64,000 nt of DNA from NCBI GenBank assembly GCA_023717525.1, contig JAMQPK010000231.1:1-64000 (forward strand), read 5' to 3'. How positions within the stretch are numbered: position 1 is the first letter of the stretch; each line of letters opens with the position of its first letter. Below, one piece after another: positions 35,230-44,357 of this stretch. Below the pieces are notes generated by a model, which did no database searches, was not told where the DNA came from, and was given only the letters and a program-made list of their open reading frames with translations. Position numbers and translations under genes: made by a program. Source of the stretch: Vicinamibacterales bacterium (lineage in GTDB: Bacteria; Acidobacteriota; Vicinamibacteria; Vicinamibacterales; JAMQPK01).

Positions 35230-35832
35230 ATGGATGTTCCGTACCGATCCCCCGCCCACGGATGGATCGAGGTCATTACTGGAAGCATGTTCAGCGGAAA
35301 GAGCGAGGAGCTCATCCGCCGCCTGCGCCGTGCGCAGATCGCGCGCCAGCGAGTGCAGATTTTCAAGCCATCGTTCGACGACCGGTTTTCGGACGCGGAA
35401 ATCGTCTCGCACAGCGAGATGCGCATCCAGGGTGTCAAGGTCGGAGACTCTGCCGAGCTCCTCCGCCTTGTCCGCGAAGACACCGAAGTCGTCGGCATCG
35501 ACGAGGCGCAGTTCTTCGACAAGGATCTGCCGGCTGCGTGCACGAAGCTCGCCGAAAGCAGCAAACGCGTCGTCGTCGCGGGCCTTGATACCGACTATCT
35601 TGGCCAGCCGTTCGAGCCGATGCCCGTGATGATGGCTATCGCCGAATACGTGACGAAGACCCACGCCATCTGCATGGTGTGCGGCAATCCCGCGAGCCAC
35701 ACGCAGCGCCTCGTGGCAAGCGACGAGCGCCTGCTGCTGGGCGCCACTGGAACGTATGAGGCCCGCTGCCGCCGGTGTTTCGATCCCACACTCGCCACGG
35801 CACCGGCTAAGGAAGTGAACGGCAAACGGTGA
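35230..35832 (+). CDS. tdk: Thymidine kinase (TK1 type)
   Basis: A 200-residue TK1-family kinase that phosphorylates thymidine in the salvage pathway. The P-loop is [15 protein letters not shown] near residue 14, the magnesium/Walker B segment is GIDEAQFF, and the structural zinc is held by CMVCG and CRRC. The ATG at 35230 is four bases after the efp stop. The last codons and the stop lie inside a GTGAACGGTAAACGG repeat, so the C-terminal NGKR is repeat-derived. Confidence 0.94.
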   Translation: MDVPYRSPAHGWIEVITGSMFSGKSEELIRRLRRAQIARQRVQIFKPSFDDRFSDAEIVSHSEMRIQGVKVGDSAELLRLVREDTEVVGIDEAQFFDKDLPAACTKLAESSKRVVVAGLDTDYLGQPFEPMPVMMAIAEYVTKTHAICMVCGNPASHTQRLVASDERLLLGATGTYEARCRRCFDPTLATAPAKEVNGKR

Positions 35833-35847
35833 ACGGTAAACGGTAGA
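35813..35847. repeat. GTGAACGG/TAAACGG word repeat spanning the tdk stop
   Basis: Words GTGAACGG, CAAACGG and TAAACGG repeat directly. The tract supplies the final tdk codons and its TGA stop and fills most of the space to the next gene. Related words appear at 36485-36502 before the Ku gene. Confidence 0.65.
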
Positions 35848-35854
35848 CGTGCCT

Positions 35855-36436
35855 ATGGCCGCCGACGTTGCGCCCCGGATTCTGCTGCTGCTCGGAATCG
35901 GATTCCTCATCGCGAACGTGCGCATCGCGCTCGAGGCAGTGAAGTTCTTCCGGCGGCGTGCCTCTGCCGTCCTCATCTGGAACGGGCCCAAGCCGCGCTA
36001 CTACGGGCTTCAACTTGGGCTCGGAGTGGTCCTCGGGCTGCTGCTGTTCTACGACATGTTCGTCATTCTCCGATCGGCTGCGCAGTGGCTGCACGCGGCG
36101 CCACAGCTCTTTGGCGTCGGGATGATGTTCCTGTATTACGCGTACTTGATGCCGATGAGCGTCCGCATCGGGAAGGGTTTCTACGCCGACGGGATCTGGT
36201 CGGAGTCCGGGTTTGTGCCCTACTGGAAGATTGGGGCGGTATCGTGGCGCGAAGGGGAGGAAATTGCGCTCGTCATCGTGTCGAGGTTACGCAATCTGGC
36301 CCGCCGGCTGGTCGTCCCGGGTGTGCACTACGCCGCCGCCCGCCGCCTCCTTCGCGACAAGATCGCCGCACACGATATTCAGCTGATGCGCACGGGGCTG
36401 GAACTGGGCGCGCACGACGATCGCGACGACGCCTAA
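35855..36436 (+). CDS. Conserved membrane protein, unknown function
   Basis: A 193-residue protein with three hydrophobic helices at about 8-24, 50-70 and 82-102. A soluble C-terminal domain of about 90 residues follows. It begins GKGFYADGIWSESGFVPYWK, a layout seen in DUF5673-like proteins where membrane helices precede a small PH-like domain. No function is assigned. The ATG at 35855 is preferred over GTG 35849; neither has a clear ribosome site, and the repeat lies just upstream. Confidence 0.6.
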   Translation: MAADVAPRILLLLGIGFLIANVRIALEAVKFFRRRASAVLIWNGPKPRYYGLQLGLGVVLGLLLFYDMFVILRSAAQWLHAAPQLFGVGMMFLYYAYLMPMSVRIGKGFYADGIWSESGFVPYWKIGAVSWREGEEIALVIVSRLRNLARRLVVPGVHYAAARRLLRDKIAAHDIQLMRTGLELGAHDDRDDA

Positions 36437-36450
36437 ACCCTCTTCGCTGA

Positions 36451-36502
36451 TAGGGAAGAGGGAAGAGGGGAGAGGGAAGAAAGCACGGTATACGGTGAAC
36501 GT
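36451..36502. repeat. Purine tandem (GGGAAGA) followed by ACGGTGAACG words
   Basis: GGGAAGAG-type words repeat four to five times at 36455-36482, followed by ACGGTATACGGTGAACG, related to the tract at 35813-35847. It occupies the gap before the Ku gene. No complementary arm is present. Confidence 0.55.
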
Positions 36503-36550
36503 CGATGTGCCGATATGGGAACTTAGACCCGGTAGCGAAGGAAGGTGCTT

Positions 36551-37405
36551 GTGGCAGCCAGAGCGACGTGGAAGGGATATTTGAAGGTCAGCCTGGTGAA
36601 CATCCCCATCAAGGTGTTCCCGGCAACCGAATCGGCAAACACGATCTCCTTCAATCAGCTACACAACGCCTGTCAGACCCGTATCCAGCAGAAGCGCTGG
36701 TGTCCCTCGTGCAACAAGGAAGTGGCCAACACCGACATCGTCAAGGGATTCGAGTTCGAGAAGGGGCGCTATGTCGTCATGAGCGAAGACGACATCGACA
36801 AGGTGCGGCCGAGCTCGACGCGTGTGATCGATCTGGTGCAGTTCGACGACGTCGGCGCGCTGGATCCCATGTACGTGGACCGCACGTACTACCTTGCACC
36901 GGACGGACAGGTCGCAGCCGATGCATACGCGGTGATGCGCGAGGGGATGAAGGGAAAGATCGGCGTGGGCAAGCTCGCGCTCTATGGCCGCGAGTATCTC
37001 GTCGCCGTGAAACCGCACGACAAGGGGATCGTCATGTACACCCTGCATCACGCGGCGGAGATTCGCGGCATGCAGGGGATCGAGGAACTGGCGATTGTGC
37101 CGACGAAGGTGAAGCCGCAGGAAGTGCAGCTCGCCAAGCAGGTGATTGGCACCTTCGAGAAGAAGCTCGACCTTGCCGATTACCGAGATGAGTATCGCGA
37201 CGGGCTGCAGAAGATCATCGACGCGAAGATTGCCGGCGAGGAAGTGGTTGCGCCGGAAATCGAGATGCCGCCGAAGGTCGTCAACCTCATGGAGGCGCTG
37301 CGCAAGAGCCTCGACACGGTAAGCTCCGACAAGAAGAAGGCGGCCAAGGCCGTGCTCCCGAAGAAGGTCGGCGCGACGGCGGAGAAGAAGAAGAAAAGAG
37401 CGTAA
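36551..37405 (+). CDS. Bacterial Ku (non-homologous end joining)
   Basis: A 284-residue Ku-core protein, from ATWKGYLKVSLVNIPIKVFP to about 230, followed by a Lys/Ala-rich tail ending in KKKKRA. A CPSC zinc-knuckle-like pair (RWCPSCNKEV) and the GIVMYTLHHAAEIR segment are typical. Ku forms a homodimeric ring on DNA ends and recruits LigD; no ligD is in the window. The start is GTG 36551 with GGAAGG about seven bases upstream; GTG 36545 is too close to it. Confidence 0.94.
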   Translation: MAARATWKGYLKVSLVNIPIKVFPATESANTISFNQLHNACQTRIQQKRWCPSCNKEVANTDIVKGFEFEKGRYVVMSEDDIDKVRPSSTRVIDLVQFDDVGALDPMYVDRTYYLAPDGQVAADAYAVMREGMKGKIGVGKLALYGREYLVAVKPHDKGIVMYTLHHAAEIRGMQGIEELAIVPTKVKPQEVQLAKQVIGTFEKKLDLADYRDEYRDGLQKIIDAKIAGEEVVAPEIEMPPKVVNLMEALRKSLDTVSSDKKKAAKAVLPKKVGATAEKKKKRA

Positions 37406-37413
37406 GGCAAAGG

Positions 37414-37531
37414 CTATTGGAGATTGGGTGATAGGTGATTGGGTGATAGGAAAGGCAATGCCAATCGCCAATCGCCAATCGCCAATCACCCAATCACCTA
37501 TCGCCAAATCACCTATCACCCAATCTCCAAT
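37414..37531. repeat. ATTGGGTGATAGG-word hairpin ending at the panE start codon
   Basis: The left arm (37416-37450) and right arm (37497-37531) are complementary at 33 of 35 positions. The space between holds four CCAATCG tandem words. The right arm ends CTCCAAT, whose last AT are the first two bases of the ATG at 37530. The left arm is 36/37 identical to the one at 44358-44394. Confidence 0.9.
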
Positions 37532-38501
37532 GCGTTTCGTGGTTCTTGGCGCCGGCGCCATCGGCGGGGTCGTAGGAGCCCGGATCGGTCTCCTGGGCCA
37601 CGAAGTCATCCTTCTGGCCAGGGGCGCGCACTTCGAGGCCATCAGAGATCGCGGTCTTCGCGTGAATTCACCTGGCGGCACCGAGCTCGTTCCGCTCCAC
37701 GCCGTCAATCGTGTTGCCGACATTCATTGGCGGCCGCACGACATTGCCCTCCTCGCGACCAAATCTCAGGACACCCCGGACCTGCTGACGCAGCTCGAGT
37801 CTGTGGCTCCTCCGGAGCTTCCCATCGTGTGCCTGCAAAATGGGGTGGCCAACGAGCGCTTCGCTCTTCGTCGCTTCGCAAATGTGTACGGTGTGTTTGT
37901 GTGGTGTCCGGCCGAGCACCTCGAGCCGGGCGTCGTGGACTCGTGGAGTACTCCTGCCACGGGCATTCTCGATGTGGGACGGTATCCCTCCGGTATAGAC
38001 CCGCTTGCCGAGCGGCTGGCTGGAGTCTTTCGCGAGGCGACGTTCTACTCGGAGGCGCGTGCCGACATCATGCGCTCGAAGTACCGGAAGCTGCTGATGA
38101 ATCTCGGTAATGCGGTAGAGGCCCTGTGCGGCGCCGATGCGCGACACAGCTCCCTGGTGGAGCGGGCCAGGCTCGAAGGCGTCGAATGCCTGAACGCAGC
38201 CGGCATTCCGTTTGTGCAGGAGGATGAAGAACCCGTGCGGCGCGAGCATGGCTTGCGCTCCGGTGCAATCGAAGGACGTACCCGGTCGGGAGGTTCGACG
38301 TGGCAGAGCCTTCAGAAACGCTCGGGCAGCGTGGAAACGGATTTTCTGAACGGCGAGATCGTTCTGCTGGGACGGCTTTGCGGTGTGCCGACTCCGGTGA
38401 ACGCCATGCTCCAGCGCCTGTCGCAGCAAGCTGCACGGGAGATACGCCCTCCGAGCAGCCTGACCGCGGCGCAACTGGAGTCGCTCGTCGGCTCCGGGTA
38501 G
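37530..38501 (+). CDS. Ketopantoate reductase family protein (PanE/ApbA-like)
   Basis: A 323-residue NADPH-dependent oxidoreductase. The dinucleotide loop is VVLGAGAIGGVVGARIGLLG at residues 4-23. Family residues recur at LLATKSQDT, then CLQNGVANE, and the C-terminal KYRKLLMNLGNAVEA segment. It may reduce ketopantoate in pantothenate synthesis, but relatives act on other 2-keto acids and no panB/panC is nearby. The ATG is embedded in the repeat arm and no Shine-Dalgarno is visible. Confidence 0.8.
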   Translation: MRFVVLGAGAIGGVVGARIGLLGHEVILLARGAHFEAIRDRGLRVNSPGGTELVPLHAVNRVADIHWRPHDIALLATKSQDTPDLLTQLESVAPPELPIVCLQNGVANERFALRRFANVYGVFVWCPAEHLEPGVVDSWSTPATGILDVGRYPSGIDPLAERLAGVFREATFYSEARADIMRSKYRKLLMNLGNAVEALCGADARHSSLVERARLEGVECLNAAGIPFVQEDEEPVRREHGLRSGAIEGRTRSGGSTWQSLQKRSGSVETDFLNGEIVLLGRLCGVPTPVNAMLQRLSQQAAREIRPPSSLTAAQLESLVGSG

Positions 38502-38505
38502 TTCG

Positions 38506-39270
38506 TCAGGTCTTGGAAAGGATCCACTCGAGCAGGCCGGGCTGGCCCGCCGCAGTCGGGTCGTTCAGCCAGTCCGGTGGGGTCAACCACACAAAGGCAA
38601 GAATCGCGATCACCCACAGGTCGTAGGGGATGGTCGTCCGTTCGTCGCGCCAGAAGAACGCTCGCGCGAACGCTCCCGACGGCATCGGCTTGTTGTTCAA
38701 TGCCAGGTAGGTGTAATGGATTCTGTTGGCCACCGACAGGATCGAGAGCACGAGGATCACCCACAGGATCCCGGCCATCCTGTTCGTGAACGCGCCAATC
38801 ATGAAGAGCACGATGCGCTCGGGCCGTTCCATGAATCCGACTTTGCACTTCTCGATCAGGCACTCGGCGCGGGCGCGGGCGTAGCTCGTCATGATGGCGA
38901 AGATCAACGTCAGCGTCGTGATGAGGACGTAGTCGGTTCGCCCGATTCTGGCGTAGAGCCAGATGAGACCCGTGAACAGCGCCAGATCGGAGAAACGGTC
39001 GAGCGTCGAGTCCCAGAACGCGCCGAACTCCGATTGCTGCCCGGTGATGTAGGCCACCTTGCCGTCGATGAAATCGAAGATGTTGGCGCAGATCATGATG
39101 ACGCCAGCAAGGACGAAGCGGTTGTGCGCCAGCGCGACCCCGGCGGCGCAGTTGATCAGCACGCCGATCAATGTGAGGGTGTTCGGCGAGATGCCGAGCG
39201 CCACGCTCGCCTTGATGATGGCGCGGAGCGGGAACATGCAGATTTTCCCGATCGTGCCGGTAAAAGTCAT
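38506..39270 (-). CDS. CDP-alcohol phosphatidyltransferase family protein
   Basis: A 254-residue inner-membrane protein with about six hydrophobic helices. The catalytic motif DFIDGKVAY, then GAFWDSTLD, matches the family's DxxDGxxAR...GxxxDxxxD except that the Arg after Ala is Tyr. The family swaps CMP for an alcohol to build phospholipid heads. Which alcohol is used (glycerol phosphate, inositol phosphate or another) is not visible. I chose the ATG at 39270; the frame is open to 39324. It converges with the panE-like gene. Confidence 0.85.
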   Translation of the reverse strand: MTFTGTIGKICMFPLRAIIKASVALGISPNTLTLIGVLINCAAGVALAHNRFVLAGVIMICANIFDFIDGKVAYITGQQSEFGAFWDSTLDRFSDLALFTGLIWLYARIGRTDYVLITTLTLIFAIMTSYARARAECLIEKCKVGFMERPERIVLFMIGAFTNRMAGILWVILVLSILSVANRIHYTYLALNNKPMPSGAFARAFFWRDERTTIPYDLWVIAILAFVWLTPPDWLNDPTAAGQPGLLEWILSKT

Positions 39271-39332
39271 CGAGTGTGCTGGATTATAATGACAGGTTCG
39301 ACGAGTGGCCGCAGAGCGCGCCATAGTAGCTT

Positions 39333-41141
39333 ATGCCCGTCCAGAATCTCAAGGCCCAGATCGCCAACCTGCCCGAGCAGCCAGGTGTCTATCTGTTTGC
39401 CAATGACGCGGGCGAGACGATCTACATCGGCAAGGCGCGGTCCTTGCGCGACCGGGTTCGAAGCTATCTGGGCGCGCGGGGTACGCATCCGAAGACCGAC
39501 GCGCTGCTCGATGAGGCCGCCGGGCTCGACGTCATCATCACCGATTCCGTCGTGGAGGCGCTCGCGCTCGAAAACCATCTCGTGAAGGAACGTGCGCCAC
39601 GCTACAACGTGCGGCTGCGCGACGACAAGAACTATCCCTACCTCCAACTGACCACGAACGAGCCGTTTCCGCGGGTGCTCGTCGCCCGCCGGGTCGAGCG
39701 CGACGGCACGTTCTACGCCGGGCCGTTCATGCCCGCGTCCCTCGCGCGCCGCACGATGGGCTTGACGCACCGCCTGTTCGGCATCCGATCGTGCAATGAG
39801 GTCATTACCGGCATCCGCGATCGACCGTGCCTCGAGTACGACATCAAGCGGTGCATCGCGCCGTGCGTGGCAACGGTCTGCTCCAAGGAACGATATGACG
39901 AAGCCGTCGAGCGGACACAGCTGTTTTTCGAGGGCAAGAACGAGGAGTTGATCGAGCGGTTGACCGAATCGATGAGGGCCGCCGCCGAGGCCGAGCGGTT
40001 CGAGGAGGCGGCGCACCTGCGCGATGCCTCCCGGACCGTGCAGACGCTGCGCGACCGTCAGCAGAAGATCGCGACCGCGAGGCTGGGGGATCGGGATGCG
40101 TTCGGGCTGCACATCGGCCCGGCTGGTGCGGTGATCCACGTGTTCGTGATGCGCGAAGGAAAAGTCCTGGAGCGCATCGCGCTTGCGGCCAACGAGGGTC
40201 TCTCCGGTTCGGCTGCGGAGATTCTGCAGGCGTCTGTCGAGCAGTTCTACGAGAGCCGGCCTGCTCCGGCCGAAGTCCATCTTTCGAGCCCGGCCGAGGA
40301 CGCCGATTTGCTCGAGGCGTGGCTGTCAGAGCGGGCTGACCGCACCGTTCAGGTGGTGGTCCCCAAGCGAGGCGAGAAGCGGGGCCTGGTCGATCTCGCC
40401 GTTCGAAATGCGCGGGTGGCCTATCAGGCGCGGCTCATCGACACGGGCCTGTCGAATTACGACGCCCTGGAGACGCTGCGCACCACGCTGCAGCTGACGG
40501 CGATACCGCGGCGCATCGAGTGTTTCGACATCTCGACGATCCAGGGGAGCGAGACGGTGGCGTCAATGGTCGTCTGCGAAGACGGAAAAATGCGGAAAGG
40601 CGACTATCGGAAGTACCGGATCTCGGCCGCGAATCATGCTGGATCTGACGACTTCGCCGCGATGCGCGAGGTGGTGCACCGGCGATACCGGAAGTTGCTC
40701 GAACAGGGCGGGCCGTTTCCGGACCTCGTCCTCATCGACGGCGGAAAGGGGCAGCTGACGGCCGCCTACGACGCCCTGCGCGAACTCGGGCTCGCCAATC
40801 TCGTGGCGGTCGGCATCGCCAAGAAGGAAGAGCTGATCTACCTGCGCGATCGCGACGATCCTGTCGCTTTTGGGGCTGACGATCCGGCGCTTCAGCTTGT
40901 GCAGAGGATTCGTGACGAAGCGCACCGTTTTGCCGTGACGTTTCACCGCACGGCGCGGAAGATGCGCGACCTCCGGTCCGAGCTCGACAGCGTTCCGGGG
41001 ATCGGCCCGCGTCGCCGCCGCGCGCTGCTCATCGCGTTTGGCAGCCTCGCCGGCGTGCGCCGGGCGTCGCGCGAAGATCTGATGGCGGTGGTTGGCGCGA
41101 AAACGGCCGACGCGGTGTTGGGGTACTTCACCGGTAAGTGA
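39333..41141 (+). CDS. uvrC: Excinuclease ABC subunit C
   Basis: A 602-residue UvrC, the dual-incision nuclease of nucleotide excision repair. The GIY-YIG domain is at the N terminus (PGVYLFANDAGETIYIGKA), followed by a cysteine group (CLEYDIKRCIAPC), the UVR motif near 205-235, the RNase H-like endonuclease domain (IECFDISTIQG, then LIDGGKGQL) and a C-terminal helix-hairpin-helix pair (LDSVPGIGPRRRRAL). All key segments are present. No Shine-Dalgarno is seen. Confidence 0.97.
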   Translation: MPVQNLKAQIANLPEQPGVYLFANDAGETIYIGKARSLRDRVRSYLGARGTHPKTDALLDEAAGLDVIITDSVVEALALENHLVKERAPRYNVRLRDDKNYPYLQLTTNEPFPRVLVARRVERDGTFYAGPFMPASLARRTMGLTHRLFGIRSCNEVITGIRDRPCLEYDIKRCIAPCVATVCSKERYDEAVERTQLFFEGKNEELIERLTESMRAAAEAERFEEAAHLRDASRTVQTLRDRQQKIATARLGDRDAFGLHIGPAGAVIHVFVMREGKVLERIALAANEGLSGSAAEILQASVEQFYESRPAPAEVHLSSPAEDADLLEAWLSERADRTVQVVVPKRGEKRGLVDLAVRNARVAYQARLIDTGLSNYDALETLRTTLQLTAIPRRIECFDISTIQGSETVASMVVCEDGKMRKGDYRKYRISAANHAGSDDFAAMREVVHRRYRKLLEQGGPFPDLVLIDGGKGQLTAAYDALRELGLANLVAVGIAKKEELIYLRDRDDPVAFGADDPALQLVQRIRDEAHRFAVTFHRTARKMRDLRSELDSVPGIGPRRRRALLIAFGSLAGVRRASREDLMAVVGAKTADAVLGYFTGK

Positions 41142-41230
41142 CGTGGGAGAACGTAGGAGAACGTGGGAGAGCGTGGGTGAAGTTCTCCCACGTTTTCCTC
41201 CGCACCCTACGTTCTCCCACGTTCTCCCAC
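41141..41230. repeat. GTGGGAGAACG word-repeat hairpin between uvrC and the M50 gene
   Basis: The left arm (41141-41182) consists of GTGGGAGAACG-type words and the right arm (41183-41230) of their complement CGTTCTCCCAC. It fills nearly all of the intergenic space. The same word family occurs at 59806-59906 and 60310-60409. Confidence 0.88.
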
Positions 41231-41248
41231 TGATATACTCCCTCCGTC

Positions 41249-41860
41249 TTGGCAGACCTCAACGTCACGACCCTGGTCATCGGGTTTCTCGTTCTGCTGT
41301 TTTCCCTCACGGTCCACGAAGCAGCGCACGCATGGACGGCGAGTCGTCTCGGCGACGACACAGCGCGCCGGCTGGGCCGCGTCTCGCTCAATCCGATCGT
41401 GCATATCGATCCGGTCGGCACGCTGCTGCTGCCGCTGATTGCGATGGCTTCGCAGTCCCCGTTCTTCATCGGTTGGGCGAAACCGACGCCTGTGAACGTC
41501 AGGAATCTCCGGAACCCGCGGCGTGACAACGTCCTGGTGACCGTAGCGGGGCCGTTGAGCAATCTTGGGCTGGCAGTCGTCGCCGCTGTTCTCTACCATA
41601 ACGGCGTCACGGGCGCCGCTGGAGCCGTCGCCTTCGAGGCGATGAGCTTGAACGTGCTCCTCGCCGTCTTCAACATGCTCCCGATTCCGCCGCTCGACGG
41701 TGGACAGGTGTTGCTCGGGGTGCTGCCGCCGCGCCTGGCGTTGAGGTTTCGCGCCGTTCAACCCTACGGATTTCTCATCCTCATGGGGCTGATTGTGAGC
41801 GGCTTCTTGGGCTATCTCATCGCTCCGCCGTATTATTTTCTCCTCTCGTGGCTAAGCTGA
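41249..41860 (+). CDS. Site-2 protease family (M50) membrane metalloprotease
   Basis: A 203-residue inner-membrane zinc protease without PDZ domain, the short M50B type. The zinc site HEAAH lies near residue 23-27 and the second motif, NMLPIPPLDGG, near 150. The family cuts substrates inside the membrane. The only suitable start is TTG at 41249, without clear ribosome site, just after a repeat hairpin. It overlaps the trpS start by about a dozen bases, so co-translation is likely. Confidence 0.85.
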   Translation: MADLNVTTLVIGFLVLLFSLTVHEAAHAWTASRLGDDTARRLGRVSLNPIVHIDPVGTLLLPLIAMASQSPFFIGWAKPTPVNVRNLRNPRRDNVLVTVAGPLSNLGLAVVAAVLYHNGVTGAAGAVAFEAMSLNVLLAVFNMLPIPPLDGGQVLLGVLPPRLALRFRAVQPYGFLILMGLIVSGFLGYLIAPPYYFLLSWLS

Positions 41861-42858
41861 ACTCTCCCAAGCGCGTCGTCTCCGGCATGAGGCCGACAGG
41901 CCAGCTGCACCTGGGCCATCTGGTTGGCGCCCTCCACAACTGGGTGGCGTTGCAGGATCAGTACGACTGCTTCTATTTCGTGGCCGACTGGCACGCGCTC
42001 ACAACGGATTTTGCCGATACGAGCCAGGTGACGCAGTACGCCTACGACAATGCGGTTGACTGGATTGCGGCAGGCCTCGACCCCGAGCGCAGCACGTTCT
42101 TTGTCCAGTCGATGGTGCCCGAGCACGCCGAGCTGGCGTTACTGCTTTCGATGGTGACGCCGGTCACTTGGCTGGAGCGTGTCCCGACCTACAAGGAGCA
42201 GCAGGAGACTCTCGGCGACAAAGATCTGTCGTCGATTGGGTTCCTCGGCTACCCGCTCCTGCAGACCGCCGACGTCGCGATTTATGACGCCAACTTTGTT
42301 CCTGTTGGCGAAGATCAGGTGGCCCACCTCGAGCTGTCGCGGGAGGTGACGCGGCGGTTCAACCGGTTCTACGGCGACGTGCTGGTCGAGCCACAGCCGC
42401 TGCTGACGAAGGTCGCCCGCCTGCCTGGGCTGGACGGCGGCAAGAAGATGAGCAAGAGCCTCGGCAACACGATTCTGCTATCGGACGATGCCGACAGCGT
42501 GAAGAAGAAAGTGCGGTCGATGTACACCGACCCCAAACGTGTCCGGCCGGACATTCCCGGTACGGTCGAAGGCAATCCGGTGTTCCTCTACCACGACGTG
42601 TTCAATCCGGACGTGGATGAGATCGAAGACCTGAAATCGCGCTATCGAGCCGGCAAGGTCGGCGACGTGGAAGTGAAGGACAAGCTCGCGAAGGCCCTGA
42701 ACGCGACGCTCGACCCGATGCGAGAGCGCCGTAAGGAACTCGCTTCACGGCCGGAGCGGATTCGTGAGATCCTCGTCGAAGGTTCAAGGCGTGCCCGCAC
42801 CGTCGCCGTCGACACGATGGCGCGCGTGCGAGACGCGATGAAGATCGTTTATAGATGA
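41848..42858 (+). CDS. trpS: Tryptophanyl-tRNA synthetase
   Basis: A 336-residue class I synthetase of usual length. The HIGH-like motif is GQLHLGHLVGAL and the KMSKS motif KKMSKSLGNTI. The tryptophan pocket region VADWHALTTDF is present. It starts with GTG inside the end of the M50 gene, and its stop overlaps the scpA ATG, so three genes are coupled. Confidence 0.95.
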   Translation: MAKLNSPKRVVSGMRPTGQLHLGHLVGALHNWVALQDQYDCFYFVADWHALTTDFADTSQVTQYAYDNAVDWIAAGLDPERSTFFVQSMVPEHAELALLLSMVTPVTWLERVPTYKEQQETLGDKDLSSIGFLGYPLLQTADVAIYDANFVPVGEDQVAHLELSREVTRRFNRFYGDVLVEPQPLLTKVARLPGLDGGKKMSKSLGNTILLSDDADSVKKKVRSMYTDPKRVRPDIPGTVEGNPVFLYHDVFNPDVDEIEDLKSRYRAGKVGDVEVKDKLAKALNATLDPMRERRKELASRPERIREILVEGSRRARTVAVDTMARVRDAMKIVYR

Positions 42859-43676
42859 GCGAACTGCCCCCCTCTCCAGACTTCGAGTCGTCGCCGGACG
42901 CGTATTCCGTGAAGCTGGACAGCTTCGAGGGCCCTCTCGATCTGCTGATTCACCTCATTAAGAGGAACGAGGTGAATATCTACGACATTCCCATCGCGCT
43001 CATTACCAAGCAGTATCTCGAGTACGTCGAGATGATGAAGGATCTGAATCTCGACATCGTCGGTGAGTTCCTGGTCATGGCGGCGACGTTGATCCACATC
43101 AAGTCGAAGATGCTCTTGCCCAGGCCCGACCCGGCCCAAGACGACATGCTGGAGGAGGACCCGCGCGAGGCGCTCGTCCGCCGGTTGCTCGAGCACCAGA
43201 AGTTCAAGGCGGCGGCCGAGCTGCTGCACGAACGGGCCGTGCTGCGGGGCGCACAGTGGATTCGGCCGGACGGCCGTGTCGCGGAAATCGCCGGCAAGGA
43301 CTACGCCTACGAGCCCGAGATCGAGGTCGATCTCTTCAGCCTGCTTGCGGCGTTCCGCGGGGTGCTCGAGCGCGCCAAGCAGCGGCCAAAAATGCTGCTG
43401 CCTCCCGAGGAGGTGCCGGTCGAAAGGCGGATTGAGCAGCTGCTGGCAATGTTGTCAGAGACCGACGCATGCGGGTTCGAGGATTTGTTCCAGAACGACG
43501 TTTCGCGCACGGGCATGATCGTGACATTTCTGGCCCTCTTGGAGATGATTCGTCTTAAGCTGATCCGCGTGTTCCAGACGGCGGCATTCGGTCCCATCCG
43601 GGTCTACAAGAGGACGCGCCCGGCCGACGCGCCTCAGCCGATTGGCGACCCCGCCGCCTCCAAGACCAACGACTAA
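42855..43676 (+). CDS. scpA: Segregation and condensation protein A
   Basis: A 273-residue kleisin that bridges SMC heads with ScpB in chromosome segregation. The N-terminal DSFEGPLDLLIHLIKRNEVN and the following YDIPIALITKQYLEY are typical. The C-terminal winged helix (about 185-245) contains RTGMIVTFLALLEMIRL. Its ATG overlaps the trpS stop. The last codons, NDSTOP, lie in an AACGACC repeat. Confidence 0.94.
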   Translation: MSELPPSPDFESSPDAYSVKLDSFEGPLDLLIHLIKRNEVNIYDIPIALITKQYLEYVEMMKDLNLDIVGEFLVMAATLIHIKSKMLLPRPDPAQDDMLEEDPREALVRRLLEHQKFKAAAELLHERAVLRGAQWIRPDGRVAEIAGKDYAYEPEIEVDLFSLLAAFRGVLERAKQRPKMLLPPEEVPVERRIEQLLAMLSETDACGFEDLFQNDVSRTGMIVTFLALLEMIRLKLIRVFQTAAFGPIRVYKRTRPADAPQPIGDPAASKTND

Positions 43677-43698
43677 CGACCAACGACCAACGACTACA
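43664..43698. repeat. AACGACC direct word repeat spanning the scpA stop
   Basis: Words AACGACC and AACGACT repeat four to five times from the last scpA codons to just before the scpB ATG, carrying the scpA TAA stop. No inverted arm is seen. Confidence 0.65.
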
Positions 43699-43700
43699 AG

Positions 43701-44357
43701 ATGTCTGACGACGATCTGAAACCCATCATCGAAGCGCTGATCTTCGCGTCGCCCGATCCGCTGACGCCCAAGATGCTGTTCAAGCTGCTCGAGACCGAGC
43801 CGAAGGAGGACGTCGAGTCGGCGCTCGAGTCGCTGAAGCGCGACTACGATCGCGTCGGCGGACTGCAGCTTGTCGAAGTCGCCGGTGGGTACCAGATTGT
43901 CACGCGGCCCGAGCTTCACGAGTGGGTCCGGCGGCTGTTCCACGAGCGCACGTCCCAGCGCCTGTCTGTGCAGGCACTCGAGACACTGGCGGTGATTGCC
44001 TACAAGCAGCCGATTACCGGCCCGGAAATTACCGAGATTCGCGGCGTGAACACCGCTGGCGTGCTGAGCACGCTCATCGAGCGGCAACTGATCAAGATCG
44101 TGGGCCGCAAACCCGTCGTGGGGCGCCCCTTCATGTAGTCCACGACGCGTGAGTTCCTGATCCGGTTCGGGCTTCGCGACCTGACCGATCTGCCGAAGAT
44201 CGAAGAGATGGCCGAAGCGCTTGGGTTTGAAGTGCCGGCAGGCCTGGCTCAACCGTCATCGCCTTTGCAGCCGCTGCTGGATCTCGAGGGCGGTGTGCCC
44301 CCCGGAGACGACGAACCGATGTCACCCGATGTCCCGCCGGGGGAGAAAATTCACTAG
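43701..44357 (+). pseudogene. scpB: scpB with an in-frame amber codon
   Basis: Residues 1-145 form the two winged-helix domains of ScpB, including ALETLAVIAYKQPITGPEI and EIRGVNTAGVLSTLIERQLI, and end GRPFM. The next codon, at 44136-44138, is TAG. Reading on in the same frame gives STTREFLIRFGLRDLTDLPK and an acidic tail to a TAG at 44355. Family members have a tyrosine in the GRPxxY(x)TTxEFL stretch, so TAG probably replaces a Tyr codon. Candidates are a point mutation, an assembly error, or natural readthrough. TAG ends many other genes here, so genome-wide reassignment is unlikely. The first 145 residues might work alone. Confidence 0.85.

Noticed and set aside
44136-44357. Genome-wide reassignment of TAG as an explanation for scpB
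   Set aside because: TAG is the natural stop of many intact genes here (ndh, cysNC, rpsA, rluB-side genes), so recoding is unlikely.
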